64,000 nucleotides of DNA from Thermococcus sp. (GTDB lineage: Archaea; Methanobacteriota_B; Thermococci; Thermococcales; Thermococcaceae), in assembly GCF_017656495.1 (NCBI RefSeq), contig NZ_JACDNS010000005.1, positions 1 to 64,000 on the forward strand. Direction: 5' to 3'. Shown one piece after another: positions 38,698-47,864 of this stretch; within the stretch, counting starts at the first letter, position 1; every line of letters begins with the position of its first letter. Both the position numbers and the translations under genes were made by a program. The notes beneath the pieces were generated by a model that saw nothing but the letters and a program-made list of their open reading frames with translations, ran no database searches and had not been told where the DNA came from.

Positions 38698-38757
38698 TTA
38701 TCAGCACTCAAGATCGTCATCATTGCAAAGCTCAGTTCTGCCGAGGTCATCATCCAA
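38698..38757 (-). ncRNA. C/D box guide RNA
   Basis: Minus-strand order is box C ATGATGA (38747-38753), guide CCTCGGCAGAA, box D' CTGA (38732-38735), an 8-nt spacer, box C' ATGATGA (38717-38723), guide CGATCTTGAGTG, and box D CTGA (38701-38704). Spacing is exactly that of archaeal dual-guide 2'-O-methylation sRNAs. A TATA-like attTATAAAg (38776-38785) is about 25 nt upstream, and a T-rich stretch follows. The predicted methylated base pairs five nt before box D or D'. Targets (rRNA or tRNA) not determined. Confidence 0.92.
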
Positions 38758-38844
38758 CAGGGTGTTGTTGGTGAACTTTATAAATCCATTTATGATAATC
38801 GTCGAAACGTTAAGTTTTTAAGCTAATTGATGGAGCTAAACCAC

Positions 38845-39714
38845 ATGAACACATTGATGCTCGGGGTGGCATTATCGCTATTATCAGCATTTGGATGGGG
38901 AGTTTCCTCAATCTTGCTAAAGATTAGTATGAAAGACAAAAGTGCCATAACGGTGAACATAGTTAGGCTTTATATTATTGCAGTGGTTTATGCAGTTTTC
39001 TTTACGATCAATGGGAATTGGAGGGAGGTTCTGAATCTAACACCTCTTCAGCTTATGGTTGCATTTATCTCTGCTCAGTTTGGATTTGTTATTGGTGATT
39101 ATTTCTTCTTTAGTGCCATGAAAATTATGGGAGTCTCAAGAACAGTTCCCATAACTTCTTCTTATCCCCTTTGGGCAATTTTATGGGCTTATTTGTTTCT
39201 TGGAAGGAGCATTAATGTTCAAATTGTACTCGGTGCATTTTTGATAGTTCTTGCCATTATAATTGTAAGACAGGATGAAATCGAGGAGCATGTGAACATG
39301 AAAGGATTTGTGTTTGCTCTCTTAGCACCTTTATCATGGAGCTTTGCTATAATTACCATGGAGTGGCTCTCTGCTCAAATTTCGCCTTTTACATTAGCTG
39401 GACTTAGGATGATGTTTGCTGCTTTAGGAATTACTGTGTTCTTAGGAAAGCATAAGAGTGAAATAAGAGCAATTACAAAAAGAGAATTTGCAGCATTAAC
39501 TGGAGCGGCATTTTTGGGCTTGTTTGTTGGGCAGTATTCCTTTGTAAAGGCAGTTAGTTTGGTTGGTTCTCCAATTGCGGCCCCAATTACAGCTGTAAAT
39601 CCGATTATCTCAGCAACATTGGCTATTCTTATTCTGAAGGAGCCTCCAAACAGCAAGATTTTGACGGGTTTAGTGATGGCAGTAATTGGTGTAATATTGA
39701 TAAGCACAGCATAA
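38845..39714 (+). CDS. EamA/DMT-superfamily transporter
   Basis: A 289-residue protein with ten membrane helices in two EamA repeats (LLSAFGWGVSSILLKIS...WAILWAYLFLGRSI and LLAPLSWSFAIITMEWLS...ATLAILILKEPPNS). The conserved loop end GRSINVQIVLGAFLIVLAI matches the metabolite-exporter pattern. The start was set at ATG 38845 (MNTLMLGVAL) with a weak GGAG upstream; ATG 38830 and TTG 38827 are in frame. Substrate unknown; only distantly similar to the EamA protein at 227. Confidence 0.87.
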   Translation: MNTLMLGVALSLLSAFGWGVSSILLKISMKDKSAITVNIVRLYIIAVVYAVFFTINGNWREVLNLTPLQLMVAFISAQFGFVIGDYFFFSAMKIMGVSRTVPITSSYPLWAILWAYLFLGRSINVQIVLGAFLIVLAIIIVRQDEIEEHVNMKGFVFALLAPLSWSFAIITMEWLSAQISPFTLAGLRMMFAALGITVFLGKHKSEIRAITKREFAALTGAAFLGLFVGQYSFVKAVSLVGSPIAAPITAVNPIISATLAILILKEPPNSKILTGLVMAVIGVILISTA

Positions 39715-39747
39715 AGGTTAAAATTTCATCATCCTAATTACTACTGC

Positions 39748-39906
39748 CGACAGCGAGGGTACAATTCGTACCCTCGTGGGCTCGGTCGAACCCGCCTCCG
39801 CAAGAACTCGGGCTCGATGAGCGGAGTGTGCTCACGCCGAGCCCATAGGGCCGGTGCATCCGCCCCCGTGAGCCATGAGCGGGGAGTCTCTGTTGCCGGC
39901 CCACAC
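39748..39906 (+). ncRNA. H/ACA guide RNA with an extra 5' hairpin
   Basis: A GC-rich block with three stems. The 5' one is a perfect 9-bp hairpin (CGAGGGTAC 39754-39762, loop AATTC, GTACCCTCG 39768-39776) without an ACA box. Then come two H/ACA stems. GGGCTCGG (39778) pairs with CCGAGCCC and is followed by ATA (39845-39847); GGGCCGG (39848) pairs with CCGGCCC and is followed by ACA (39903-39905). UGA/GA elements in the upper stems suit L7Ae binding. A TATA-like ggttaaaattt (39717-39727) sits about 25 nt upstream of 39748. Probably an Hgc-type RNA of Thermococcales; targets not determined. Confidence 0.85.
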
Positions 39907-39957
39907 TTTCAAAACTTTTATAATCTTCAAAGTTAATTTTAATAACTGGTGGTTATT

Positions 39958-40518
39958 ATGGTAATTCTCCCTCGTCCAATTGATCCGCGAGAAATAAAGA
40001 GAATTAGAAAAGAGTTGGGAATTACTCAGGAGGAACTTGCAAGAAAAGCGGGAGTAACCCAAGCCTACATAGCTAAGCTGGAAAGTGGAAAAGTTGATCC
40101 TAGATTGTCAACTTTTAATCGAATTCTTGAGGCTCTTCTTCAGTGTAAGAAAGCCCAGCTGAGGGCTAAAGATGTTATGTCTTCTCCGATAATTGCTGTT
40201 AAACCATACGATGATGTTGAGAAAGTTATTAAGCTGATGAACGAGCATAACATATCCCAAGTCCCTGTGATAGCCGGAAATAAAGTCGTAGGTTCAATAA
40301 CTGAGAGAACACTCGTGAGAAAAAGTTTAGAATATGAAGACATTTATGAAAGAAAGGCTATGGAGGTCATGGAAGAACCTTTTCCAATAGTGAATGAAGA
40401 GGAAGATATTGAGGTTGTCAAGTATCTTCTTGAGAGTCACCCGGCTGTAATTGTGCAAAACAAAGAAGGTAAACCTGTAGGGATAATAACTCGATCGGAT
40501 TTATTCAAGCTTAAGTGA
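39958..40518 (+). CDS. HTH-CBS transcriptional regulator
   Basis: A 186-residue regulator. An N-terminal xre-type HTH (IKRIRKELGITQEELARKAGVTQAYIAKLESGKVDPRLSTFNRILEAL, residues about 15-62) is joined to two CBS motifs (KDVMSSPIIAVKPYDDVEKVIKLMNEHNISQVPVI and AMEVMEEPFPIVNEEEDIEVVKYLL) that usually bind adenosyl compounds such as AMP, ATP or SAM. The protein could therefore link gene expression to nucleotide or SAM level. ATG 39958 follows GGTGG; a TATA-like aacttttataat (39912-39924) lies upstream. Its last 4 nt overlap an antisense C/D sRNA. Confidence 0.93.
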   Translation: MVILPRPIDPREIKRIRKELGITQEELARKAGVTQAYIAKLESGKVDPRLSTFNRILEALLQCKKAQLRAKDVMSSPIIAVKPYDDVEKVIKLMNEHNISQVPVIAGNKVVGSITERTLVRKSLEYEDIYERKAMEVMEEPFPIVNEEEDIEVVKYLLESHPAVIVQNKEGKPVGIITRSDLFKLK

Positions 40519-40571
40519 TCAGCCAGCCGTCCATTCATCACCATTCAGCGTCGGAAGGCCTCATCCCTCAT
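40515..40571 (-). ncRNA. C/D box guide RNA (one weak C box)
   Basis: Minus-strand order is box C GGGATGA (40561-40567, one mismatch to RTGATGA), guide GGCCTTCCGACG, box D' CTGA (40545-40548), a short 3-nt spacer, box C' GTGATGA (40535-40541), guide ATGGACGGCTGG, and box D CTGA (40519-40522). A TATA-like atttaaaaatt (about 40590-40600) lies about 25 nt upstream. It overlaps the 3' end of the HTH-CBS gene on the opposite strand and precedes cbiZ's stop side. Targets not determined. Confidence 0.82.
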
Positions 40572-40601
40572 TAGAATATTCTGTGTTACAATTTTTAAAT
40601 C

Positions 40602-41189
40602 CTAATCTTTGATTTTCTCCCATTTAGCCAAGCTTTCTTTTAGAGCTCTTCTCACGGCTCTTCCAATTGAGATACCAAGCTTTGTTGCAGTTCCAGCCCA
40701 CTCTTCACTTCCTTCATGAGCAAACACTCCAATTCCATCGCTTGTTGTTCCCGTTGCATTGTAGCCAAGCTTCAGCAGAGTATAAGTTTTTGCTTCCGTT
40801 GCAGTCATTATGACATTCGCCAGCGCTCCAACGGTTAAACCCTCGTGTATTATGAGGGCAATGTTTATCGTTCCAGGCTTCCATGGTGGAGGCTCGTCAC
40901 CTGCTATGGCTGGATTAGTTATTCCAGCTGTTACAAACGCCTCAACTCTTCCGCTTTTTGCATGAGCGAGAACTTTTGGAATATCCGCTGCTGTCATAAA
41001 ACCAACGAAATTTTTTAGCCTATTCTGCCTTTCAAAGCTGAGGCAGTCCTCTTTGTAGTTGCCACTGTAGTTCTTGTGAACGTGCATGAAGAAGAACCCG
41101 TTGGCCTTGAATAATCCGCCGTTATGGGGGGCGTTGCTTAAGCTGAGCATTGGCTCCTTGAAGGGATGGATGTAGTGTTTGCTGACCAT
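40602..41189 (-). CDS. cbiZ: Adenosylcobinamide amidohydrolase CbiZ
   Basis: CbiZ (195 aa) removes the aminopropanol side chain of adenosylcobinamide or pseudocobalamin to give adenosylcobyric acid, allowing the cell to rebuild its preferred cobamide. Conserved segments are NAPHNGGLFKANGFFFMHV, GFMTAADIPKVLA, VTAGITNPAIAGDEPP, IALIIHEGLTVGALANVIMTATEAKT and ATGTTSDGIGVFA. ATG 41189 is about 23 nt from a TATA-like tcttaaac and has no SD, so a leaderless mRNA is likely; longer upstream sequence in frame lacks family similarity. First gene of the corrinoid salvage island. Confidence 0.96.
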   Translation of the reverse strand: MVSKHYIHPFKEPMLSLSNAPHNGGLFKANGFFFMHVHKNYSGNYKEDCLSFERQNRLKNFVGFMTAADIPKVLAHAKSGRVEAFVTAGITNPAIAGDEPPPWKPGTINIALIIHEGLTVGALANVIMTATEAKTYTLLKLGYNATGTTSDGIGVFAHEGSEEWAGTATKLGISIGRAVRRALKESLAKWEKIKD

Positions 41190-41293
41190 GGATTTTAATA
41201 CTCTTTTTCGTTTAAGAGTTTGACGATGCAAAAGTTTCGGAATACTTTTAAGTGTTAGTGAGAAAAACAGACGATTGCATGGGGGGTGTAAAA

Positions 41294-41587
41294 ATGGATC
41301 CAATGGAAAAGATGCTTGATGAAATTGCACAAAATCCTAAGATGAGAAAAAAGCTGAAAGTCAAAGCAATGCTTTCACTTGTGTTGTTCTTTGTGTTTCT
41401 CTTAGCGTTGTTCACTGCAATAGGCATGCTATGGGCTACAAAAAACGGAACATTCCTCGGAATGACAAAGGCTCAAATCTTTGCACTTAGAACAAAAGTC
41501 GCTCTCATCATGAACATCCTTATCATTGCTCACCTCATAGTCAACCGTAAGATCTTTGTAAAGGAACTTAAGATTCTTTTTGGATGA
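41294..41587 (+). CDS. Small two-helix membrane protein, unrecognised
   Basis: A 97-residue protein. An N-terminal amphipathic charged helix (MEKMLDEIAQNPKMRKKLKVK) is followed by two membrane helices (MLSLVLFFVFLLALFTAIGML and KVALIMNILIIAHLIV), ending in a basic/hydrophobic tail. The strong G-rich SD (GGGGGGTG, 41281-41288) supports ATG 41294. The gene shares its upstream region with cbiZ in divergent orientation. A role in corrinoid uptake is conceivable from position only. Confidence 0.72.
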   Translation: MDPMEKMLDEIAQNPKMRKKLKVKAMLSLVLFFVFLLALFTAIGMLWATKNGTFLGMTKAQIFALRTKVALIMNILIIAHLIVNRKIFVKELKILFG

Positions 41588-41674
41588 TTTTTGTCTCATT
41601 TTATTTTTATGGTTTTGAAAATGCACTGTTAATTATGCTGAATAAAACATAAAACTAAGAGAAAAAGCAACAGA

Positions 41675-42676
41675 TTAAGCCTTTCCACCAATCTTCATCA
41701 GCCTCTCATAAAGCTCATCAACCTTCTTTGCAACATCCTCAACTGTAAATCCTTTCTTAATGGCCAGCCAAACTGCTCCTCCTGCTCCAACGCCTTCTTT
41801 CACATAGCCCCTCTCATAATCTTGCAGACCCTTGAACTTGCTCTTCGAAAAGTCAAGTTCAGCGTAGTAATAGATTATGCCAATCTCTTTTGCTGTCTCC
41901 TTGAACGTTGAACTCTCATCATTTACAACCCACTTCGTCGTAGCGATCATGAATCTGCTCAAATCTTCACCCATAGCCTTGAGGAGAGCAGCTATTGCCA
42001 GCATCTGAGTTCCGCCAGCTAAGACAACCTCACCTTTGAATCCTTGAGAAATTCCAATGACGGTTGCCATCATTGGGTCACCGAACTCTTCCAATGCTTT
42101 TAAAGGCTCATCCGCGAATCCCCCTTTTTCAATGCCAGCCCTCTTAAAGCCTTCCATGATTACCTGCTCCTTCAAGCTTTGTGGGTTGTTTGGTGAAGCG
42201 GATGAAGTCCTTGCCTCATACCCTAAGGCCCAAAGAACAGCTTGAGCCGTTGTCGTTCCTCCCGGCGTTGACTCACCAATTACGATTTCTCTCAGATTAA
42301 GTTTGCTCAGCTGCTCTCCAAAGAGCTTTGCCTTCTCTATTATTTCCTTGGCCTCCGGGAGAGCCTTCTCTTTGCGGAAGTCCTTTCCGACTACGTCGCT
42401 TATGTGAACATGAGGAACTAAAGGAGCTAGATAAGTCCCTCCCCTAACAATTACAATTGGAAAATCGGCCAGTTCCTTAGCGGCTTTAGTAATTATAGCC
42501 GGTGTTGGGTGCCCTTCTGGAGTTACGGGGATAACATCAATGATTTTAGGCTTTTCATAAAATAGATATTCGGCATCAGCAGGCGGTGTCAATTTGGTTA
42601 ATTCCGGAGTTGCTCCCGCAACACTTATCCCTGGAATTGTGCTTATCTCAGTGTTCCCTAAGACTACCAGCATCAT
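41675..42676 (-). CDS. cobT: CobT-type nicotinate-nucleotide:base phosphoribosyltransferase homologue (UPF0284)
   Basis: A 333-residue archaeal CobT homologue (TIGR00303/UPF0284). It would activate the lower-ligand base as an alpha-ribotide for cobamide assembly. Segments recalling CobT are [66 protein letters not shown] and the C-terminal [24 protein letters not shown] 42676 follows AAGGTGATC. It is divergent from btuF, 95 bp apart, in the island with cobQ, cobY, cobS and cbiZ. Substrate base not determinable from sequence. Confidence 0.88.
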   Translation of the reverse strand: MMLVVLGNTEISTIPGISVAGATPELTKLTPPADAEYLFYEKPKIIDVIPVTPEGHPTPAIITKAAKELADFPIVIVRGGTYLAPLVPHVHISDVVGKDFRKEKALPEAKEIIEKAKLFGEQLSKLNLREIVIGESTPGGTTTAQAVLWALGYEARTSSASPNNPQSLKEQVIMEGFKRAGIEKGGFADEPLKALEEFGDPMMATVIGISQGFKGEVVLAGGTQMLAIAALLKAMGEDLSRFMIATTKWVVNDESSTFKETAKEIGIIYYYAELDFSKSKFKGLQDYERGYVKEGVGAGGAVWLAIKKGFTVEDVAKKVDELYERLMKIGGKA

Positions 42677-42771
42677 GGTGATCACCTTTGGCAATTTTAT
42701 CCAACAAACTTATATACCCTTCGCTCATATTCTTGCTGAAGGTTGGACAAATAATCCAAAGGGTGAAGATC

Positions 42772-43821
42772 ATGAAAAGAAAAGTCGCCCTGATTTTAAC
42801 AATTTTGATGTTTGGTGTAATAATAGCAGGTTGCATTGGACAACAGGAGACAGCCACTGTCTCAACAGTAACAAAAGAAGTCACAAAAACCGAAACCTAT
42901 ACGAAAACTGAAACTACCACAAAAACCGTAACTGAAACTGTAACTCCAAAGAAGTATCCTCTCACTATAACTGATGACAACGGACGAAAAGTCACAATCG
43001 AAAAAGAACCACAAAGGATTGTATCCTTGGCACCAAGCATTACTGAAACGCTGTTTTTCATAGGTGCCGGGGATAAGTTAGTTGGAGTAACTCAGTGGGC
43101 AGACTATCCACCACAGGTTGAGAAAATTACAAAGGTTGGAGGCTATGGGAAGTATGCTAACATAGAGATAATAGCATCCCTCAAGCCTGACTTAATCTTG
43201 GCAGACAGTATGAGTTTGTCAATCCTTGATAAACTTGAAGAAATTGCTCCCGTTGTCATAATAAACCCAACGAGCATTGATGACATCTACAAGAAAATTG
43301 AGCTCATTGGAAAAATCGTGAACAGAGAAAGCGAAGCAAAAGCAGTGGTTGAATTTATGAAAGCAAAGATAGTAGAGGTTCAAAATAGAGTAAAAGACAA
43401 GCCCAAAGTTAGGGTGTTCATCTATTTAAGCCCCGGTCAATCCGGCATCTGGACTGCTGGAAAGGGAACTTTCATGGATGAAGCAATAAGCCTAGCTGGG
43501 GGAGAGAATATATTTCATGATGTGCAAGGTTGGAAAGAAGTCAGCATAGAGGACATACTCGCAAGAAATCCAGATGTCATAATAATGTCTTCAATGGGTG
43601 GTTATGCTGATCCAAATGCAATCTGTGGAACACCGCTAGAGAAAACGAATGCTGTGAAAAATGGAAGGGTTTATGTTTTAACCCCAGAAGAGGACAACAT
43701 GCTCTCACGTCCTGGCCCAAGAATTGTCTATGGTATTGAAGCGTTGGCTAAGTATCTCCACCCAGAATCCTTTAATATTGAACTCGCACCGTTTGCTTGT
43801 AAAGCTGAAGCTACTGGGTGA
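42772..43821 (+). CDS. btuF: Corrinoid ABC transporter substrate-binding lipoprotein (BtuF-like)
   Basis: A 349-residue lipoprotein. The signal peptide ends in the lipobox IIAGC (about residue 21). A Thr/Glu-rich linker (about 25-58) precedes the class III periplasmic-binding domain (PQRIVSLAPSITETLFFIGAGDKLVGVTQWADYP, SLKPDLILAD, SPGQSGIWTAGKGTFMDEAISLAGG). The cobalamin/iron-siderophore binding fold is shared with FepB-type proteins, so the ligand assignment relies on the flanking corrinoid genes. No BtuC/BtuD genes are in the window. ATG 42772 with GGGTGAAG upstream. Confidence 0.88.
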   Translation: MKRKVALILTILMFGVIIAGCIGQQETATVSTVTKEVTKTETYTKTETTTKTVTETVTPKKYPLTITDDNGRKVTIEKEPQRIVSLAPSITETLFFIGAGDKLVGVTQWADYPPQVEKITKVGGYGKYANIEIIASLKPDLILADSMSLSILDKLEEIAPVVIINPTSIDDIYKKIELIGKIVNRESEAKAVVEFMKAKIVEVQNRVKDKPKVRVFIYLSPGQSGIWTAGKGTFMDEAISLAGGENIFHDVQGWKEVSIEDILARNPDVIIMSSMGGYADPNAICGTPLEKTNAVKNGRVYVLTPEEDNMLSRPGPRIVYGIEALAKYLHPESFNIELAPFACKAEATG

Positions 43822-43908
43822 TTTTTTGATTTTCTTCTTAATTTTTGTGAGTATTGTGATGCTTCCGTTGGGAATATCTTTTCATTACGACATTTGGGGG
43901 AGATTTGA

Positions 43909-45357
43909 ATGGGAAAGGCCCTCATGATTCAGGGTACTTCATCTGGAGCTGGAAAATCGCTCCTAGCATTAGCTCTGTGCAGAATCTTCACAAATATGGG
44001 ATATGACGTAGTCCCATTTAAAAGCCAAAACATGAGCCTAAATTCGGCTCCGAGTATAGAAGGAGGGGAAATTAGTAGAGCACAATATTTACAAGCTTTA
44101 GCGTGCAGAAAGAAGCCCTCAATAATGTTCAATCCAATTCTGCTCAAACCAGAAGGAAATATGAGAAGTCAAGTTGTCTTCATGGGCAAACCCATTGGAA
44201 GTGTTTCTGCTCGTGAATACATGCTCTCAAAGAAAGAGGAGCTTTTTAAAAAAGCCATGCAGGTTTTAGATGAGCTTTTGGAAAAGCATGATATTGTTGT
44301 AATTGAAGGTGCTGGAAGTCCAGTCGAGATCAACCTCAAGGATTATGATATTGCAAATATGCGTGTTGCAAAACATGCAAATGCCAAAGTCATTCTCGTT
44401 ACGGATATAGATCGAGGCGGCAGTTTTGCCTCAATAGTCGGCACAATGGAGCTTTTAAGTGAAGAAGAGCAAGAGCTGGTTATGGGCTTTGTATTCAACA
44501 AGTTTAGGGGAGATGCCTCCCTTTTAAAACCGGGTTTTGACTATCTCGAGAAAAGATACGGGAAGAAAGTTTTGGGTGTGATACCCTATACAGAGCACAA
44601 AATTCCAGAGGAAGACTCTCTTGTTGAATTTCCGAAGATTAAAGGTGACTTGCATATTCAGATTGTTAAGCTTCCGCACATAAGCAACTTCACAGATTTT
44701 GAACCTCTCCACTGGGCAAACGGAGTTGATTATGTCACAAAAGCGGAAGAAATCAAAGGGGATTTAATTATAATTCCCGGAAGCAAGAATACGGTTGAAG
44801 ATTTACTCTGGATGAGAGAGAACGGCATTGAAGATGCAATAATCCAAGCACACAAAGAGGGAGCGTTTGTTATAGGGATCTGCGGCGGTTTTCAGATGCT
44901 AGGGGAAAAGATCATTGACAACATAGAATCAAAGCGCGGTGAGGTTAAGGGCATTGGTCTGCTGAAAGCTAAAACGGTGTTTGCTGAGACCAAGAGAACA
45001 AACCATTTGAAGGCTGAAATCCTATGGGAGCCGGTAAGGGGCTTAAACGTTGAGGGATATGAGATTAGGATGGGACGATCCATATCAGAGAAGCCGTTTT
45101 CAATAATACACGAGATAAATGGAGCCAGAACTTTTGAGCCTGAAGGAGCTGTGGGTGAACGGGCCTTTGGTACGTATCTGCATGGAATTTTCCACAACTT
45201 TGAATTTACAGAGCAGTTTTTGAATATGCTTCGCTTAGAAAGGGATCTTGAACCAATAACAGTGCAGAAGTGGAGTATTGAAGAGGAAATTGAGAGATTT
45301 GCAGAAGTCGTGAGGAGGAGCATTGACATAGATTACATCCTTGAGGTACTTGAGTAG
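43909..45357 (+). CDS. cobQ: Cobyric acid synthase CbiP/CobQ
   Basis: A 482-residue glutamine-dependent amidotransferase that amidates the corrin side chains b, d, e and g to give adenosylcobyric acid. The N-terminal P-loop domain is [19 protein letters not shown], with [18 protein letters not shown]. The C-terminal class I GATase carries the nucleophile in [15 protein letters not shown] and the His of TYLHGIFHN. Presence of CobQ in a salvage-type island suggests the organism can use partly amidated corrinoids as well. ATG 43909 follows GGGGGAG. Confidence 0.97.
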   Translation: MGKALMIQGTSSGAGKSLLALALCRIFTNMGYDVVPFKSQNMSLNSAPSIEGGEISRAQYLQALACRKKPSIMFNPILLKPEGNMRSQVVFMGKPIGSVSAREYMLSKKEELFKKAMQVLDELLEKHDIVVIEGAGSPVEINLKDYDIANMRVAKHANAKVILVTDIDRGGSFASIVGTMELLSEEEQELVMGFVFNKFRGDASLLKPGFDYLEKRYGKKVLGVIPYTEHKIPEEDSLVEFPKIKGDLHIQIVKLPHISNFTDFEPLHWANGVDYVTKAEEIKGDLIIIPGSKNTVEDLLWMRENGIEDAIIQAHKEGAFVIGICGGFQMLGEKIIDNIESKRGEVKGIGLLKAKTVFAETKRTNHLKAEILWEPVRGLNVEGYEIRMGRSISEKPFSIIHEINGARTFEPEGAVGERAFGTYLHGIFHNFEFTEQFLNMLRLERDLEPITVQKWSIEEEIERFAEVVRRSIDIDYILEVLE

Positions 45358-45393
45358 TCAAAGTTTATTAATTTTGGAGTCTCAGATAAGAGC

Positions 45394-46572
45394 ATGAAAG
45401 AGGAATTCACAGTTATTGCACTATTAGTTTTGATCATTTTAGCAACTGCGTGTATATCTCATTTTAATTCCATAAACTCAACCCAAACTCCATCCAAGCT
45501 TCAAACATCTACCAAACCTCATGCTATTGAAACTACAAGTACTGTTTCTACCCAAACATTTACCACAGCTACTGCTACTGCTTCAATCTCTACAACCCCT
45601 TCCCCAGCAACTACGTCAGCTCCTGCAGAGACACTACCATCAGCTTCCAGTATTCCCAAATCCATGACTTCTTCTCCAATCACGTCAACATCTACATCAT
45701 CAACACCCACAACCACCCCAACTCCAGTTCCAAAAACCTTAACAATCAGTAGCTGGGCGTATCAGCTTCAAAACGCAGACCCTGAGGAAATCGCCAAATC
45801 TGGTTTTGACCTTGTAGTTATCGATTACTCAAGAGATGGGACTGATAATGAAGCTTATTCAAGAAGCGAGATTGAAAAAATAAAGGCCGCAGGAGTTATC
45901 CCCGTGGCATACATCAGCATTGGCGAGGCTGAAGACTACCGCTTCTACTGGCGCGAAGAGTGGAAAACAAACCCCCCCGTATGGCTTGGCAAAGAAAATC
46001 CCGAATGGCCAGGCTGCTATGCTGTAAAATACTGGGATGAGGAGTGGAAGCGCATCGTGTTCGCGTATCTTGACAAGATACTTGCCCAAGGTTTTCAGGG
46101 GGTTTACCTTGATAAAGTTGATGAATTTGAGTACTGGGCTGATAATGGATATAATGAGAACTGGACAGCAAAACAAATGATAAAATTCATCCTTGAAATA
46201 GCAAACTACACAAGAAGCAAAGCTGGAAAGAACTTCCTCATAATTCCCCAAAACGGTGAGAACCTTCTCGACTACGATGACGGCAGACTTTTAGCAGCTG
46301 TGTCTGGCTGGGCCTCAGAAGATGTGTTCTACAATGGACTTGAGCTAAGTCCGTGGACCGCTGGAAAGGTTCCATATCTCGATAAAATAATTAGAGTCAA
46401 AAAATTTGTGCTTGTAGTGGACTATGTGGATGACGGCACAAGAAGTGAGGAGGACATAAAGAGGATTCTTGATTTTCGTAGCAAAGCTCTGAAACGGGGT
46501 TATATTCCCTATGCTGCTCTTGTGGACCGAGAACTGGATGAACTTAACATAATTCCAGGAATTCAGCCATAG
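45394..46572 (+). CDS. Secreted GH114-like (polygalactosaminidase-type) lipoprotein
   Basis: A 392-residue exported protein. The signal peptide has the lipobox LATAC. A Ser/Thr/Pro-rich linker of about 95 residues, probably glycosylated, leads to a TIM-barrel of the endo-alpha-1,4-polygalactosaminidase/MJ1477-TM1410 type: SGFDLVVIDYSRDGTD, GVIPVAYISIGEAEDYRFYW, WLGKENPEWPGCYAVKYWDEEWKRIV, and GVYLDKVDEFEYW, with the candidate catalytic Asp/Glu. Related enzymes cut galactosamine-containing exopolysaccharide; the archaeal substrate is unknown. The 3' end overlaps cobY by 10 nt. Its place inside a B12 island is unusual. Confidence 0.85.
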   Translation: MKEEFTVIALLVLIILATACISHFNSINSTQTPSKLQTSTKPHAIETTSTVSTQTFTTATATASISTTPSPATTSAPAETLPSASSIPKSMTSSPITSTSTSSTPTTTPTPVPKTLTISSWAYQLQNADPEEIAKSGFDLVVIDYSRDGTDNEAYSRSEIEKIKAAGVIPVAYISIGEAEDYRFYWREEWKTNPPVWLGKENPEWPGCYAVKYWDEEWKRIVFAYLDKILAQGFQGVYLDKVDEFEYWADNGYNENWTAKQMIKFILEIANYTRSKAGKNFLIIPQNGENLLDYDDGRLLAAVSGWASEDVFYNGLELSPWTAGKVPYLDKIIRVKKFVLVVDYVDDGTRSEEDIKRILDFRSKALKRGYIPYAALVDRELDELNIIPGIQP

Positions 46573-47105
46573 CCTAGTATTTTTGCAACTTTCTCTGCAA
46601 GCTTCAAATCATTGGGCGTATTCACATTTAATGCCAGCAATGGATTGCTGAGCTCAAAAAATTCTTCTCCATTCTCAGCCACAGCATTTAATCCAACAAT
46701 TGCATATCCTCTATAGACTACAGGGTTGAGGTCTTTTGGAACAAGGTCTAGAGAAAGAACACCAGTTAGACTTGTTTTTCCATTAAACGCCTTTTCAATG
46801 AGCCAAAAATCATGTGCTTTCACAAAAGGGATATCTGCAGAGATGCTTATAAATGGGCCAAATTCCTTTAAAAGCTCCTGAATATCGTGAACATAACCCT
46901 TTCCGCTTGTTTCAACAAAAGGAATCCCCTCTTTAATGCAGAACTCCCTAGTTTTAGGTGTATTTTTGCTCAGTGCAATTAAAACTTCATCAACTTTTTC
47001 TGCTTGCTCATAAATCCAGAGAAGCATCTCCTTACCGGCTATTCTTACTATGGCCTTCTCCTTTCCCATTCTTGAGGATTTTCCACCTGCTAAGATGATT
47101 ATCAT
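46563..47105 (-). CDS. cobY: GTP:adenosylcobinamide-phosphate guanylyltransferase CobY
   Basis: A 180-residue archaeal CobY, the non-orthologous replacement of bacterial CobU. It makes adenosyl-GDP-cobinamide from GTP. The nucleotidyltransferase motif is [41 protein letters not shown] binds metal; the C-terminal [18 protein letters not shown] is typical. ATG 47105 follows GGTGGT and overlaps the cobS stop by 4 nt, so cobS and cobY are translationally coupled. Confidence 0.95.
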   Translation of the reverse strand: MIIILAGGKSSRMGKEKAIVRIAGKEMLLWIYEQAEKVDEVLIALSKNTPKTREFCIKEGIPFVETSGKGYVHDIQELLKEFGPFISISADIPFVKAHDFWLIEKAFNGKTSLTGVLSLDLVPKDLNPVVYRGYAIVGLNAVAENGEEFFELSNPLLALNVNTPNDLKLAEKVAKILGYG

Positions 47106-47797
47106 AGATACCACCAAACGAAAGCCAGAATAAAAAGCGTTCCAGCTCTTGTTATTTCAGCTACAGCACCAATACAGTCACCGTTTAAGCCGTCGAAATT
47201 GTCCAAGCTGAGCTTTATGATGTAAGCTCCAATTAAAAGACCTAAAACTGAGAACACTGCTTTTTGATCATAAGCTACCAGCGAAAGAAGCAATGCTGTG
47301 TAAATCAAACTTCCAATAAAAAGCTGCTTTCTGTTCATGGTCTCCATAAAGTAGGCTCCCAATCCTTTTCCAAGAGGCTTTTTTGTTGCCAGTGCAAGAA
47401 CCATCGCATACTTCGAGTTCAGCTCTGCCAGAAAAAGGGCATAGAACGGAGCGTAGCTCAAAGAGTAGATTTGGATGAATAGAACCATTACAACAGCAAA
47501 AACTCCCGCTATGCCGGTGTTCAAGTCTTTCATTGCCTTAATCTTCCTTTCACGGTCCCCTTTGACCATTATTCCATCAGCCCAGTCCGCTAATCCGTCA
47601 AGGTGAAGCAGACCTATGGTGAAATATAAGAACAAAACTGCTAAGATATTTTTCAGAGGAATGTTAAAATAAAGGGCAATTGTGGATAAAGCAGAAGTAA
47701 TGACTGCCAGCATAGGGAATGTCCAAATCTCCTGCCTCGCTTTTTCAAAGTCACCCTCAAGCGGAATCCTTGTCATGAAAGAGATGAGGTTTTTCAT
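47102..47797 (-). CDS. cobS: Adenosylcobinamide-GDP ribazoletransferase CobS
   Basis: A 231-residue integral membrane enzyme that joins alpha-ribazole (phosphate) to adenosyl-GDP-cobinamide. The signatures are FMTRIPL near the N-terminus and [38 protein letters not shown], carrying the metal-binding Asp motif, followed by five to six membrane helices and [23 protein letters not shown] 47797 has GGGTGGT upstream. It is the first gene of a leftward cobS-cobY operon. Confidence 0.97.
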   Translation of the reverse strand: MKNLISFMTRIPLEGDFEKARQEIWTFPMLAVITSALSTIALYFNIPLKNILAVLFLYFTIGLLHLDGLADWADGIMVKGDRERKIKAMKDLNTGIAGVFAVVMVLFIQIYSLSYAPFYALFLAELNSKYAMVLALATKKPLGKGLGAYFMETMNRKQLFIGSLIYTALLLSLVAYDQKAVFSVLGLLIGAYIIKLSLDNFDGLNGDCIGAVAEITRAGTLFILAFVWWYL

Positions 47798-47864
47798 TGA
47801 ACCACCCGGCTAATTAATCCAATGTTAAAAAGCCTTAAAAATTCTTCCTCCAACTATTTGTGCA

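Noticed and set aside
42677..42771. Cobalamin riboswitch before btuF
   Set aside because: No B12-box-like conserved core or extended stems; such riboswitches are not known in archaea.
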